64,000 nt of DNA from Marinobacter maritimus (GTDB lineage Bacteria > Pseudomonadota > Gammaproteobacteria > Pseudomonadales > Oleiphilaceae), in assembly GCF_007671675.1 (NCBI RefSeq), contig NZ_VCGW01000007.1:60170-124169 (forward strand). The letters run 5' to 3'. The translations under genes and the position numbers were made by a program. Positions 27,135 to 35,412 of the stretch are shown here, one piece after another. The notes under the pieces are model-generated. The model saw only the letters and a program-made list of their open reading frames with translations, ran no database searches and had not been told where the DNA came from. Numbering within the stretch: position 1 is the stretch's first letter; every line of letters starts with the position of its first letter.

Positions 27135-27937
27135 ATCACGCTGCAAAATTGGCCGATCGAGTCTGGTCACGCTATGACCGCAAAGAACAGCTGACGCGCT
27201 ATGGGGTTTATCTGCTCACTCTGTTCGCTATTGTCTGGGCGGTGCGCGACATCGACATCTTCTGGCCCTGGGTGTGGGACGCACCCAATCAGATTCAAAG
27301 CCTGGGCGCACGCATGTGGCCACCAGAGTTCAGTCAGTGGAATGCAATATTCTCCGCCATGCTGGAGACTGTCCACATCGCCACGCTGTCGACCATGTTG
27401 ACGATATTCATCGCTTTGCCGGTGTCTTATATCGCGGCGCAGAACACAACGCCAAACAAGGTCACCCTGTGGATTGGCCGGTTCATTCTGGTTTCCAGCC
27501 GTTCCGTGAACACCATCATCTGGGCGCTGTTGTTTGTGGCTATTTTTGGTCCTGGTGTACTGGCCGGTATTTTGGCGGTTATGTTCCGCTCCGTCGGGTT
27601 CATCGGCAAGCTTATGGGCGAGGCCATTGAGGAAATCGATCGCCGCCCGGTAGAGGCTATGGAAGCGACCGGCGCGAGTAAATTCAAGGTGGTGTTGTAC
27701 GCCATTGTGCCTCAGGTAATGCCGGCATTTTTTGCCATCATTATTCTGCGCTGGGACATCAATATCCGTGAATCTACCGTACTGGGGCTGGTAGGCGCCG
27801 GGGGTATCGGGGTGCTACTGCAGGGCTCTATCGACATGTTCGCCTGGCAGACCGTTGCTACCATCCTGCTCGCCATCGTTGTTCTGGTCATTCTGGGCGA
27901 GGCGCTGACCAGCGTTCTGCGCAAAAAAGTGATTTGA
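27128..27937 (+). CDS. phnE: Phosphonate-type ABC transporter permease PhnE (second)
   Basis: 269 residues from the ATG at 27128 inside the end of the first permease (GTGAGGA seven bases upstream). It has the same topology and a matching EAA loop (GEAIEEIDRRPVEAMEATGASKFKV). The WDINIRESTVLGLVGAGGIG motif is the conserved PhnE C-terminal signature. Overlaps the HAD gene by four bases if that gene uses its first TTG. Confidence 0.9.
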   Translation: MVDHAAKLADRVWSRYDRKEQLTRYGVYLLTLFAIVWAVRDIDIFWPWVWDAPNQIQSLGARMWPPEFSQWNAIFSAMLETVHIATLSTMLTIFIALPVSYIAAQNTTPNKVTLWIGRFILVSSRSVNTIIWALLFVAIFGPGVLAGILAVMFRSVGFIGKLMGEAIEEIDRRPVEAMEATGASKFKVVLYAIVPQVMPAFFAIIILRWDINIRESTVLGLVGAGGIGVLLQGSIDMFAWQTVATILLAIVVLVILGEALTSVLRKKVI

Positions 27938-28770
27938 CCTTGAGCAGCCAGCAGCCCGATGTGAACTGGAACGCCGATAATATGGAACACAGTATTGATT
28001 TTAGTAACGCAGACATTCTGTTCACCGATGTGGACGATACGCTGACGACCGATGGCCGGCTGCTGCCTGAGACTTATCTCGCGCTTTGTCGCCTGGCGGA
28101 GGCCGGTATCAGCGTGATTCCGGTAACCGGAGGCTGTGCCGGCTGGTGTGACCAGATCATACGCACCTGGCCGGTGAGAGCCGTTATCGGGGAAGGCGGC
28201 GCTTTCTATGCAGAGCGTACGGCGCCCCAGACCGTGAGCTGGCGCTACTGGGAAGACGAATTGAAACACCGCCGTGACCAGCAAACCATATTGGAGGCGG
28301 TTGCAGCGCTGAAGCTGGATTTTGAACCCAGGCTCGCCACCGACCAACCCTTCCGCTATGTGGATGTGGCCGTCGACTACAACCAGCAGCAATCGCTGAC
28401 GCCTGAACAAGTGGCGGCCATTCACAATGCGCTGCTTGCCCAGGGCTTCAACGTTCGGCAAAGTTCGATTCACATCAACATCTGGCTGGGGGATTTCGAT
28501 AAATCCACCATGTCACTGCGGGTGGGGCGTGAATTACTGGGCCTGGATACACAGGCGTTGCAGCAACGCGCCATCTTTATTGGCGATGCACCCAATGATG
28601 AGAGCATGTTTCGCAACTTCCCAATGAGTGTGGGCGTCGCCAACATTCGCAAGCACCTGCCCATCATGACCCACCGGCCGGCGGCGATTGTAAGCCAGCG
28701 CTCGGGGCTGGGATTTGCTGAAATGGCGGAGGCCTGGCTGCGACAGCGTGCAGAACCCGAGCTGAAATAG
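27934..28770 (+). CDS. HAD-superfamily phosphatase, subclass IIB (SPP/Cof-like)
   Basis: Up to 278 residues. HAD motif I is DVDDTLTTDGRL, motif II is near PVTGG, and motif IV is GDAPNDESMF, with an inserted IIB-type cap domain between. The start is uncertain: TTG at 27934 overlaps phnE, while the first ATG is 27982. Phosphatases of this class hydrolyse sugar phosphates. It is not the PhnX phosphonatase type. In this operon it probably dephosphorylates the imported compound. Confidence 0.82.
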   Translation: MTLSSQQPDVNWNADNMEHSIDFSNADILFTDVDDTLTTDGRLLPETYLALCRLAEAGISVIPVTGGCAGWCDQIIRTWPVRAVIGEGGAFYAERTAPQTVSWRYWEDELKHRRDQQTILEAVAALKLDFEPRLATDQPFRYVDVAVDYNQQQSLTPEQVAAIHNALLAQGFNVRQSSIHINIWLGDFDKSTMSLRVGRELLGLDTQALQQRAIFIGDAPNDESMFRNFPMSVGVANIRKHLPIMTHRPAAIVSQRSGLGFAEMAEAWLRQRAEPELK

Positions 28771-28829
28771 CCCGGCACACGCCTCGCCTGACATCAACAA
28801 GGGTTCTAACCGATTGAGCATTGAGTCTG

Positions 28830-29594
28830 ATGAGCGCCAAAGAACGACAGAGTAGCATCCTGGAATGGGTGAATGAGCAGGAGCATGTCGAAGTTGAAGA
28901 CATAGCTCAGCGCTTTGGCGTTACCACGCAAACCATTCGCCGTGACATCAACAAACTGTGCGAGATAGGGTTGTTGCGCCGTCGTTACGGTGGTGTCAGC
29001 TTGCCCGCCAGCGCTGCCATCGCGCCCACGAAAAACCATCAGGTACGCCACCTGCTGACCAAGCAGCGGATGGCCATGCGCATTGCCGCTGATATTCCGG
29101 AAGAGGTCACTGTAAGCCTCGGCGTGGGCAGCACCATTGAACTGGTCGCACAAGCGCTGGCCCATCACAAATCGCTCCGGGTTTTGACCAACAACTTTAG
29201 CGTAGCCTCAGCGCTTTCAGCGAATTCCGGCATCGAAGTGATCGTTTCCGGCGGACACTACCGACACAACCACCACGACGTGGTGGGGCCGGAAGTGACC
29301 AGCTTCTTCAGCTCCTTCACCACCGATTTCGGCATCATCAGTATTGGCAGAATGGACCAGAAGATCGGCTTGATGGATTACGATATTCGCGAGGCCGAAG
29401 CGAGCCGGGCGATCCTGACCAATACCCGCAACCGCCTGTTGGTGGCTGATCACAGCAAGTGGACTCCGAACTCATACTGCAGGGTAGCGTCGTTCAGATA
29501 CGTTGATCGTTTCTACACCGACGTCATGCCCGACAAGCACCGAACGGGACTACCTGACTCCGTAGACATCATCGAGTGTGGTTCACCACCCTGA
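28830..29594 (+). CDS. DeoR/GlpR-family transcriptional repressor
   Basis: 254 residues from the ATG at 28830. The N-terminal winged helix is typical: VEDIAQRFGVTTQTIRRDINKLCEIGLLRRRYGGVSL. The C-terminal DeoRC sensor domain (about 75-230) has the sugar-phosphate-binding fold pattern (SLGVGSTIELVAQAL, VLTNN, SGG). It is the terminal gene of the phn-like operon; the palindrome at 24358 is its plausible target, with a phosphorylated sugar-like ligand as inducer. Convergent with the mscS-like gene, 2 bases apart. Confidence 0.88.
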   Translation: MSAKERQSSILEWVNEQEHVEVEDIAQRFGVTTQTIRRDINKLCEIGLLRRRYGGVSLPASAAIAPTKNHQVRHLLTKQRMAMRIAADIPEEVTVSLGVGSTIELVAQALAHHKSLRVLTNNFSVASALSANSGIEVIVSGGHYRHNHHDVVGPEVTSFFSSFTTDFGIISIGRMDQKIGLMDYDIREAEASRAILTNTRNRLLVADHSKWTPNSYCRVASFRYVDRFYTDVMPDKHRTGLPDSVDIIECGSPP

Positions 29595-29596
29595 GC

Positions 29597-30433
29597 TCAA
29601 TCCTTGAACGTAAGCGTTCTGTAAGGGAAGGGGATTTCGATGCCCGCTTCGTCCAGCGCCGACTTGACTGCGGCAACCACCTCATCCCGTGATTTCCTGA
29701 TGTCCAAGGGTTTGGAACCCGTCCACCAGGTAACCTCAAAGTTTATCGATGAATCTGCAAACTCATTGGCAAATATCTCTACTGGCCGGGTGTCGCTGAT
29801 CACCGTTTTGCAATCAGTGACCGCTTGTTTGATCACCGACCTTGCCTCGTCTACATCCTCACCGTACGCAACGCCACAAATAATGGTTGTTCTGCGCTGT
29901 TCAAGGGCGGTTCTTATGGTGAGCGGGTTCTTGAACAGCATGCTGTTGGGGAGAATCACCAGTTCACCATCCGTTTTACGAATGTGCGTTTCACGCACGA
30001 GTATCGCTTCAACCGTACCCTCGTAACCCTCGCATTCCACGAAATCCCCGATGCGCATCTCGCGGCGAACCAGAATGATGATTCCCGCCAAAAAGTTCTC
30101 GAATATATCTTTAAACGCGAAGCCAATCGCAACAGAGCCTATGCCTAGCCCCGCGAGCATTTTTGTGGGAGTAAGATCCGGGAAGGCTATGATCGCAGCG
30201 ATCATGATTCCAATTAACCAGATGGTTAATGAAGAAAATAAAACCAGCAATTCGATCAGGCTAGGGCGCAGATTTGTGCTTTTCAGAATGCTTTTGACTA
30301 TATGCCTTACCAATTTGGCAAAGAGGTAAGTTATAAAAAGAAGAATCAGAGATATGAATAACTGCGGCAAGATCTCAATAGCACCCCGGCCGATATCTCT
30401 AATCTGTGCAATGAGAATATTCATAGGTTCCAT
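29597..30433 (-). CDS. Small-conductance mechanosensitive channel, MscS family
   Basis: 278 residues with three N-terminal membrane segments. The pore-lining helix region LAGLGIGSVAIGFAFKDIFENFLAGIIIL is the MscS signature, followed by the beta domain IGDFVECEGYEGTVEAILVRETHIRKTDGELVILPNSM. It opens under membrane tension to release solutes on osmotic downshift. Either of the first two Met codons could be the start. Confidence 0.92.
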   Translation of the reverse strand: MEPMNILIAQIRDIGRGAIEILPQLFISLILLFITYLFAKLVRHIVKSILKSTNLRPSLIELLVLFSSLTIWLIGIMIAAIIAFPDLTPTKMLAGLGIGSVAIGFAFKDIFENFLAGIIILVRREMRIGDFVECEGYEGTVEAILVRETHIRKTDGELVILPNSMLFKNPLTIRTALEQRRTTIICGVAYGEDVDEARSVIKQAVTDCKTVISDTRPVEIFANEFADSSINFEVTWWTGSKPLDIRKSRDEVVAAVKSALDEAGIEIPFPYRTLTFKD

Positions 30434-30583
30434 CTATCACATGTCCTCTCTCATGATATGCAACCTCCGGAGTGAGTAGGAATCTCAACAAATATAACCT
30501 AAAAACTGTGCAATATAGTTGATTGATTATGAAAAAATACCTAACTTGCGTTTATTGTCCATGTTATTCAGGGGGGGACGGTA

Positions 30584-31075
30584 ATGTTCAAAAATATTGC
30601 TACTGCAGCACTGACCTTGCTAGTTTTCAATAGCCTGCACGCTGCAACTTTACCCAAACAGAGTTATCTGCCTTTGGAGCTGGCTCAGAAAGCCGTCAAT
30701 GCTGCGTTAGAAAAATGTTCAGATGACGGCTTTAACGTTTCGGTCGCAATTGTAGACAGAAGTGGCGTTCTACTCTCACAATCGCGTCATCCAATGGCGG
30801 GCCCACATACCATTAATAGCAGCTTTGGAAAAGCATTTACATCTGCAAGCGTTGGAGAGCCCAGCGGAAAACTGGCAGACATGATCGGTGGGAAGCCCTT
30901 TCTTGAAGGGTTGCGAGATATGGATGAAAGACTCGTTATTCTTGGAGGCGGGTTGCCGATTGTTGTAAATGATGTCCGGGTTGGCGGTATTGGCGTTGGC
31001 GGCGCGCCAGGGGCGCACCTGGATGAAGCCTGTGCAAAGGAGGGGTTGAACCTTCTCCAAGGGCCTGCGGATTGA
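30584..31075 (+). CDS. Exported GlcG/HbpS-family haem-binding-like protein
   Basis: 163 residues. Signal peptide ATAALTLLVFNSLHAA, then a GlcG/HbpS domain: LAQKAVNAALEKCSDDGFNVSVAIVDRSGVLLSQSRHPMAGPHTINSSFGKAFTS and the glycine-rich GGGLPIVVNDVRVGGIGVGGAPG. Members bind haem or cobalamin or act as accessory sensors outside the cytoplasm. A G7 run forms part of the upstream region. The partly duplicated cysK segment begins 20 bases after its stop. Confidence 0.82.
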   Translation: MFKNIATAALTLLVFNSLHAATLPKQSYLPLELAQKAVNAALEKCSDDGFNVSVAIVDRSGVLLSQSRHPMAGPHTINSSFGKAFTSASVGEPSGKLADMIGGKPFLEGLRDMDERLVILGGGLPIVVNDVRVGGIGVGGAPGAHLDEACAKEGLNLLQGPAD

Positions 31076-31094
31076 TGATGACCATGGTATCCCG

Positions 31095-31619
31095 GTCGTA
31101 GACGCCTTCGTGACCCTGCTGAGCGCTGTGCAGTGATATGTTGCAACTTTCTACAACAGCGCTACAACAGCGCCAGGCATCTTTACTGCACGTTTTCCGC
31201 ATCGCCAAATTGGTCGGCAAACAGGGTAGTCGAGAGGTAGCGCTCGGCAGAATCCGGCAGTATTACCACAATGTTTTTGCCCCGATGTTCAGGTTGCTGG
31301 CCAACCCGGATCGCGGCAACCACTGCCGCGCCACAGGAAATGCCACAGAGAATACCTTACTTCTCGCATCAACCGATGTGCCATGGCGATGGCATCCTCG
31401 TTGGTTACGGTCTCCACCTGATCAACCAGACTCATATCGAGGTTCTTGGGTACAAAGCCCGCGCCAATACCCTGTATTTTATGCGGTGCAGGCTTGGGGG
31501 CTTCGCCACTACGTACCTGGGTGATGATGGGTGAGTCAGTCGGCTCAACGGCGACGGTGGTGATGGCTTTACCCTGGGTGTTCTTGAGGTAGCGTGACAC
31601 GCCGGTCAGCGTGCCCCCC
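31095..31619. repeat. Partial duplicate of the cysK 3' region (copy 1)
   Basis: This stretch aligns with 33017-33540, offset 1922 bases, at roughly 93-95 percent identity by eye, including 90 bases beyond the cysK stop. Copy 1 carries an extra base near 31357 and several substitutions. Its right end runs into an 11-C tract (31614-31624), where copy 2 continues into intact cysK. Confidence 0.9.
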
Positions 31620-31624
31620 CCCCC
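31183..31624 (-). pseudogene. Truncated, frameshifted cysK copy
   Basis: It encodes the C-terminal 40 percent of CysK in two frames, from GVSRYLKNTQGKAITTVAVEPTDS through the HRLM region; a one-base insertion near 31357 shifts the frame before the end. The 5' part is absent: the homology stops at the poly-C tract. There is no promoter or start. It is a remnant of an event that placed about 1.4 kb of AT-rich DNA beside the functional cysK. Confidence 0.88.
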
Positions 31625-32082
31625 ATGCCAACGCCTGGGTGGATGTGAGTTGCTGGTTCATCATCAGCCTCTTTAATTAAAAGGCATTGGTTCTGGCGAA
31701 TTCAGGGCAGGCGGTTAAGTTGGGGTTCGTGGACCGCTTACAAGTTTCCAGCAAGGCGCATAGCAGTTTACGAATCGGTAAGCGTTCAAAAAAAGCGCAC
31801 TGCCGGCCCAAGACCAGAGAATTGGTTGTCTTGATTGATTCCAGTCTGGCTGATCACCAGCTCTTTAAACAACCATCTTTCTTAATTGTTTCTCTGATCA
31901 TTATTTGCGCAACTCTAAACCGTATGCTTCTATGAATAAGACAGACGAGTAAGATGGCGCAGCCTTTCGCTTAACCTCCAGCAGCTGCAAACCGTCCGCG
32001 ATCACGCTACTGGTTGGGAAGCTCAGATTCTCGGTTGTCAGTTAAATATTGTAACATTTTTTCCGGGCACCAGGAGTGTCAA
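31625..32082. other. Non-coding stretch between cysK remnant and small membrane gene
   Basis: No supported gene. An 82-codon open frame at 31687-31935 lacks a recognisable product and ribosome site. Composition drops in GC towards the right. AGGAG at 32072-32076 is the Shine-Dalgarno of the next gene. Confidence 0.5.
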
Positions 32083-32583
32083 GTGGCTAATTGGGAGTCG
32101 GTTGCAAATATAGTTCAATCCGCCATTACATCAGCAGCGCTGTTGAGCGGCGGCGTCTGGGCGTACTTTAAGTTCATTTCGGGAAGGGTCAATAAACCTA
32201 GACTTGAGCTTAATGTCGAGTGCGATATATTGTTGAATAGTGAAAATATAGCAAGAATTCATATTAAGATATTTTTGAAAAATGTAGGTTTTTCAAAGGT
32301 TACAATCGATAAAGATGGATCTTCTTTAGTAATACAAAAAATTGTTAAGGTCGAAAGTTCTAGTTTTAGTTCGGATATAGCGCTGGAATCTGAGTGGAGA
32401 GATTTTGGTGCTTTTTCGGTTTTCGAAAAGCATGATTGGATAGAACCGTTAGAAACGATCTGTGATGAAAAGATGATTGAGTGTAAGTCTACCGATGCCG
32501 TATTTAAAATCGAATCCTTTATAATGGCTGAAACTCTTCAATGGTACAGTTCATGTATCTCGGAAGGGAAGGTCAGTGACTAA
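32083..32583 (+). CDS. Small membrane-anchored protein of unknown function
   Basis: 166 residues from a GTG at 32083 with AGGAG six bases upstream; a longer frame from 32014 lacks such a site. One N-terminal membrane helix (VQSAITSAALLSGGVWAYFKFI) is followed by a cytoplasmic beta-rich domain (KPRLELNVECDILLNSENIARIHIKIFLKNVGFSKVTID). It is AT-rich relative to the surroundings. Similar one-helix proteins are frequent in integron cassettes and islands. Not recognised further. Confidence 0.6.
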   Translation: MANWESVANIVQSAITSAALLSGGVWAYFKFISGRVNKPRLELNVECDILLNSENIARIHIKIFLKNVGFSKVTIDKDGSSLVIQKIVKVESSSFSSDIALESEWRDFGAFSVFEKHDWIEPLETICDEKMIECKSTDAVFKIESFIMAETLQWYSSCISEGKVSD

Positions 32584-32607
32584 GTAGATTGATTTTCGAG
32601 GTGTAAT

Positions 32608-32814
32608 ATGAACGGGCCCATGAATCAGAGCGAAAAAGATAATGAAAAAGCTCAGCAATTAAAAAAAGCTAAAGAAGAACAGAAAAAAAGAGAAAAAAAA
32701 GCACGAGAGGAAGCGAACGATCAAAAAGAACGCGAAAGGAGAGAGGAAGATCAGCGAAAGTACGAACAGGAAGTAGCACGACAAAAAACCTCAGTGCATC
32801 GGCGCGGCAAGTAA
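32608..32814 (+). CDS. Small highly charged coiled-coil protein
   Basis: 68 residues, mostly Lys, Glu, Arg and Gln (KKAKEEQKKREKKAREEANDQ...), predicted to be one continuous charged helix. GAGGTG lies eight bases before the ATG. It is 24 bases downstream of the membrane-anchored gene on the same strand, so the two are probably co-expressed. Function unknown. Confidence 0.55.
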   Translation: MNGPMNQSEKDNEKAQQLKKAKEEQKKREKKAREEANDQKERERREEDQRKYEQEVARQKTSVHRRGK

Positions 32815-33016
32815 AAGAAACAATTTAAAAAATTGTCGGTAAATGGACTGCTATTCCTATATGTCAGCGTAGTTCTGGTATTTGAAACGAGGAAGGCATA
32901 CCGACGGCTCCTTGTCTGTTTGCCCAATGCTATCAAAGCCAGTCTGATTTGAGGCTTCTCTACAGCCTCAACTTCTGAGTTCAGCTACAGCCTTGGCAAC
33001 AGAATTGTCTTTACCA

Positions 33017-33540
33017 GTCGTGGACGCCTTAATGATCCTGCTGAGCGCTGTGCAGTGATATGTTGCAACTCTCTACAACAGCGCTACAACAGCGCCAGGC
33101 ATCTTTACTGCACGTTTTCTGCATCGCCAAATTGGTCGGCAAACAGGGCAGTCGAGAGGTAGCGCTCGGCAGAATCCGGCAGTATTACCACAATGTTTTT
33201 GCCCCAATGCTCAGGTTGCTGGCCAACCCGGATTGCAGCAACGACGGCTGCGCCACAGGAAATGCCGCACAGAATGCCTTCTTCCTGCATTAGCCGATGT
33301 GTCATGGCGATGGCATCCTCGTTGGTTACCGTCTCCACCTGATCAACCAGACTCATATCGAGGTTCTTGGGTACAAAGCCCGCGCCAATACCCTGTATTT
33401 TATGCGGTGCAGGCTTGGGGGCTTCGCCACTACGTACCTGGGTGATGATGGGTGAGTCAGTCGGCTCAACGGCGACGGTGGTGATGGCTTTACCCTGGGT
33501 GTTCTTGAGGTAGCGTGACACGCCGGTCAGCGTGCCCCCC
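33017..33540. repeat. cysK 3' region, copy 2 (parental copy)
   Basis: The intact partner of the duplication at 31095-31619. It includes the cysK 3' end and about 90 bases of downstream sequence, so the repeat unit is not limited to the gene. Confidence 0.9.
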
Positions 33541-34076
33541 GTGCCTACGCCAGCGACAAAAATATCCACCGCGCCATCGGTATCGTTCCAGATTTCAGGG
33601 CCGGTGGTGTCTTCGTGGATCTGCGGGTTGGCGGGGTTGTTGAACTGCTGTGGCAAAAAGTACTTTTCGGGCTCGGCGGCGGCCAGCTCTTCCGCTTTGG
33701 CGATCGCGCCGGGCATGCCTTTGGCGGGTTCTGTCAGCACTAAGTCTGCACCCAGGGCTTTCAATACCTTGCGGCGTTCCAGGCTCATGGAAGCCGGCAT
33801 GGTTAGAGTGATCTTGTAACCTCTGGCCGCAGCGACAAAGGCCAGGGCGATGCCAGTATTGCCACTGGTGGGTTCGATAATGGTCATCCCCGGCTTAAGC
33901 ACGCCCCGCTTCTCGGCATCCCAAATCATAGCGGCACCAATTCGGCACTTCACCGAGTAGGCCGGGTTGCGGCCTTCAATCTTGGCCCAGATAGTCGCGC
34001 CGTCATTAACGCGGTTCAGCTTGACCAGCGGTGTGTTGCCAATGGACTGAGAGTTGTCTTCAAATATACGGGGCAT
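33105..34076 (-). CDS. cysK: Cysteine synthase A (O-acetylserine sulfhydrylase)
   Basis: 323 residues. The PLP lysine is Lys43 in YSVKCRIGAAM. The substrate loop PTSGNTGIALAF and the glycine-rich phosphate loop GVGTGGTLTGVSRYL are intact, and the C-terminal GISCGAAVVAA motif is present. It condenses O-acetylserine with sulfide to give cysteine, in the cytoplasm. The KIEGRNPAYSVKCR pattern points to CysK rather than CysM. Its last 40 percent is duplicated at 31.1-31.6 kb. Confidence 0.94.
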   Translation of the reverse strand: MPRIFEDNSQSIGNTPLVKLNRVNDGATIWAKIEGRNPAYSVKCRIGAAMIWDAEKRGVLKPGMTIIEPTSGNTGIALAFVAAARGYKITLTMPASMSLERRKVLKALGADLVLTEPAKGMPGAIAKAEELAAAEPEKYFLPQQFNNPANPQIHEDTTGPEIWNDTDGAVDIFVAGVGTGGTLTGVSRYLKNTQGKAITTVAVEPTDSPIITQVRSGEAPKPAPHKIQGIGAGFVPKNLDMSLVDQVETVTNEDAIAMTHRLMQEEGILCGISCGAAVVAAIRVGQQPEHWGKNIVVILPDSAERYLSTALFADQFGDAENVQ

Positions 34077-34233
34077 CGTTTATCTCCCTGGTTTTTAAGG
34101 ATCGTACCATTGCCGGACGGAAAACCAGCAGCGGCATCAGCGGGTAGTTAGGCTCTCTTGTTATTAGCATATCTGTTGGCCAGTTTTATCGGTTTGTTTT
34201 AATGGCGACTATGCGTTGGGTAATAGATCTTCG

Positions 34234-34731
34234 CTAGCGCGGCCGGGCAAAAACCTGGGTCCATAAAGGGGAATATTTCGAGCCCGGCGCCTCAATCTTC
34301 GCCGCGCCCATTTCGGTGAATTCGGCACGCATAATATTGGCGCAATGCCCCGGGCTTGAGAGCCACCCATCAACGACTTGATCGACAGAGTTCTGGCCTG
34401 CTGCGATATTTTCGCCCACTGCCGACCAGCTGTAATTTCTTTCATCCACCCGTTCGCCGGTTCCAAGACCTTCAGGGCCGGTATGACTAAAAAACTCCAG
34501 CTCTACCATATCCTCCGAATGGGCCCGGGCGGCATCCGTGAGCTTGCAGTTCCAGGACAGTGGTTCAGCTGCGTCAAAGTTCTGGTCGCCGCATTGGCGG
34601 GGCTGGCTCCGAGCTTCATTGACGCGACTCAGCAACGCCCGATCAGTTTCGTCCATCTCGCAGTCGCCGGCCACAAGAAAACCGGGAAATCCCAGAAAAG
34701 CGAGCATGATTACCTTAGCCTGCTTGGACAT
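34234..34731 (-). CDS. Exported CAP/SCP-domain protein
   Basis: 165 residues from the ATG at 34731, which has GAGGAG upstream; eight more in-frame residues are possible. Signal peptide VIMLAFLGFPGFLVAGDC, then a CAP domain: LLSRVNEARSQ, ARAHSEDMVELEFFSHTGPEG, AVGENIAAG, VVDGWLSSPGHCANIM. The conserved His and Glu of the CAP cavity are present. Bacterial members are extracytoplasmic and of mostly unknown function. Confidence 0.85.
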   Translation of the reverse strand: MSKQAKVIMLAFLGFPGFLVAGDCEMDETDRALLSRVNEARSQPRQCGDQNFDAAEPLSWNCKLTDAARAHSEDMVELEFFSHTGPEGLGTGERVDERNYSWSAVGENIAAGQNSVDQVVDGWLSSPGHCANIMRAEFTEMGAAKIEAPGSKYSPLWTQVFARPR

Positions 34732-35057
34732 CTGCGTCTCCTCGCTTTGGGGCACAGAACTCTTTCTGCGCTTTCAGTATCAATAATAGCCGAGGCGCAG
34801 AACACTGTGATGGGAGAGGGCTAACCTTTGAGTCCACGCCGTCGCTCCACCTGTTTTACCTCTGGCGACTGATCAATATTTTTCTGGCCTGGCCAAAGGT
34901 GCGGTGGGTCTGAAAACGGGGTCTCGGGCGAAGGGCTGGGAGGGTAAGAGGAGCAGCCTCAACGGTCTTGCTCCCGCAGCCGAAGCGTTGATCACGACCC
35001 TGGATGATCACAATCCGCCCATCCACCAGGTCGGGGGCCGGTAGCTAACCTTGTTGC
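34732..35057. other. Intergenic stretch, possible gene remnant
   Basis: No gene with a credible start. On the plus strand a frame stays open from 34832 to a TAG at about 35045, ending in a protein-like stretch (LAPAAEALITTLDDHNPPIHQ) but has no initiation site; it may be the tail of a lost gene. Confidence 0.3.
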
Positions 35058-35306
35058 TTAATCGTAGTAGGCTTCAACCTTTCCTTTCAGGGTCATCAGA
35101 AGCGGCTGTCCGCGACGGTCCAGCGCTTTGGGCGAGGCGATTTTTATCCAACCTTCACTGATGCAATATTCCTCGACATTCGTACGCTCTTTACCATTAA
35201 GCTTAATACCAATATCGTGCCCGAAAACTTCAGCTACATGGTGTGGGCTATTGGGGTTTCTTGAAAGTCGATCCGGAAGCGCTGGCAGCGATTTAGTATC
35301 GTTCAT
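35058..35306 (-). CDS. DUF3297 family protein
   Basis: 82 residues from the ATG at 35306 (AGG upstream). The conserved core LPDRLSRNPNSPHHVAEVFGHDIGIKLNGKER and GWIKIASPKALDRRGQPL is that of DUF3297, a small cytoplasmic family of glutathione-peroxidase-unrelated unknown function common in marine proteobacteria. Confidence 0.85.
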   Translation of the reverse strand: MNDTKSLPALPDRLSRNPNSPHHVAEVFGHDIGIKLNGKERTNVEEYCISEGWIKIASPKALDRRGQPLLMTLKGKVEAYYD

Positions 35307-35412
35307 GGTAGTGACCTGCATTTAATGGAAAGAGCGCCATTCTAGGCAATATAGATTTGGTGCTCAAGAACCACAGCAGGGTTATTCGCATCAAACCAGA
35401 CTGCAGTTGTCG

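Noticed and set aside
31687..31935. 82-codon plus-strand ORF after the cysK remnant
   Set aside because: No ribosome site, no protein-like composition, and no neighbour support.
31970..32025. GCTTAACCTCC...CTGGTTGGGA as an attC candidate
   Set aside because: The right end does not fit GTTRRRY and there is no internal inverted symmetry.
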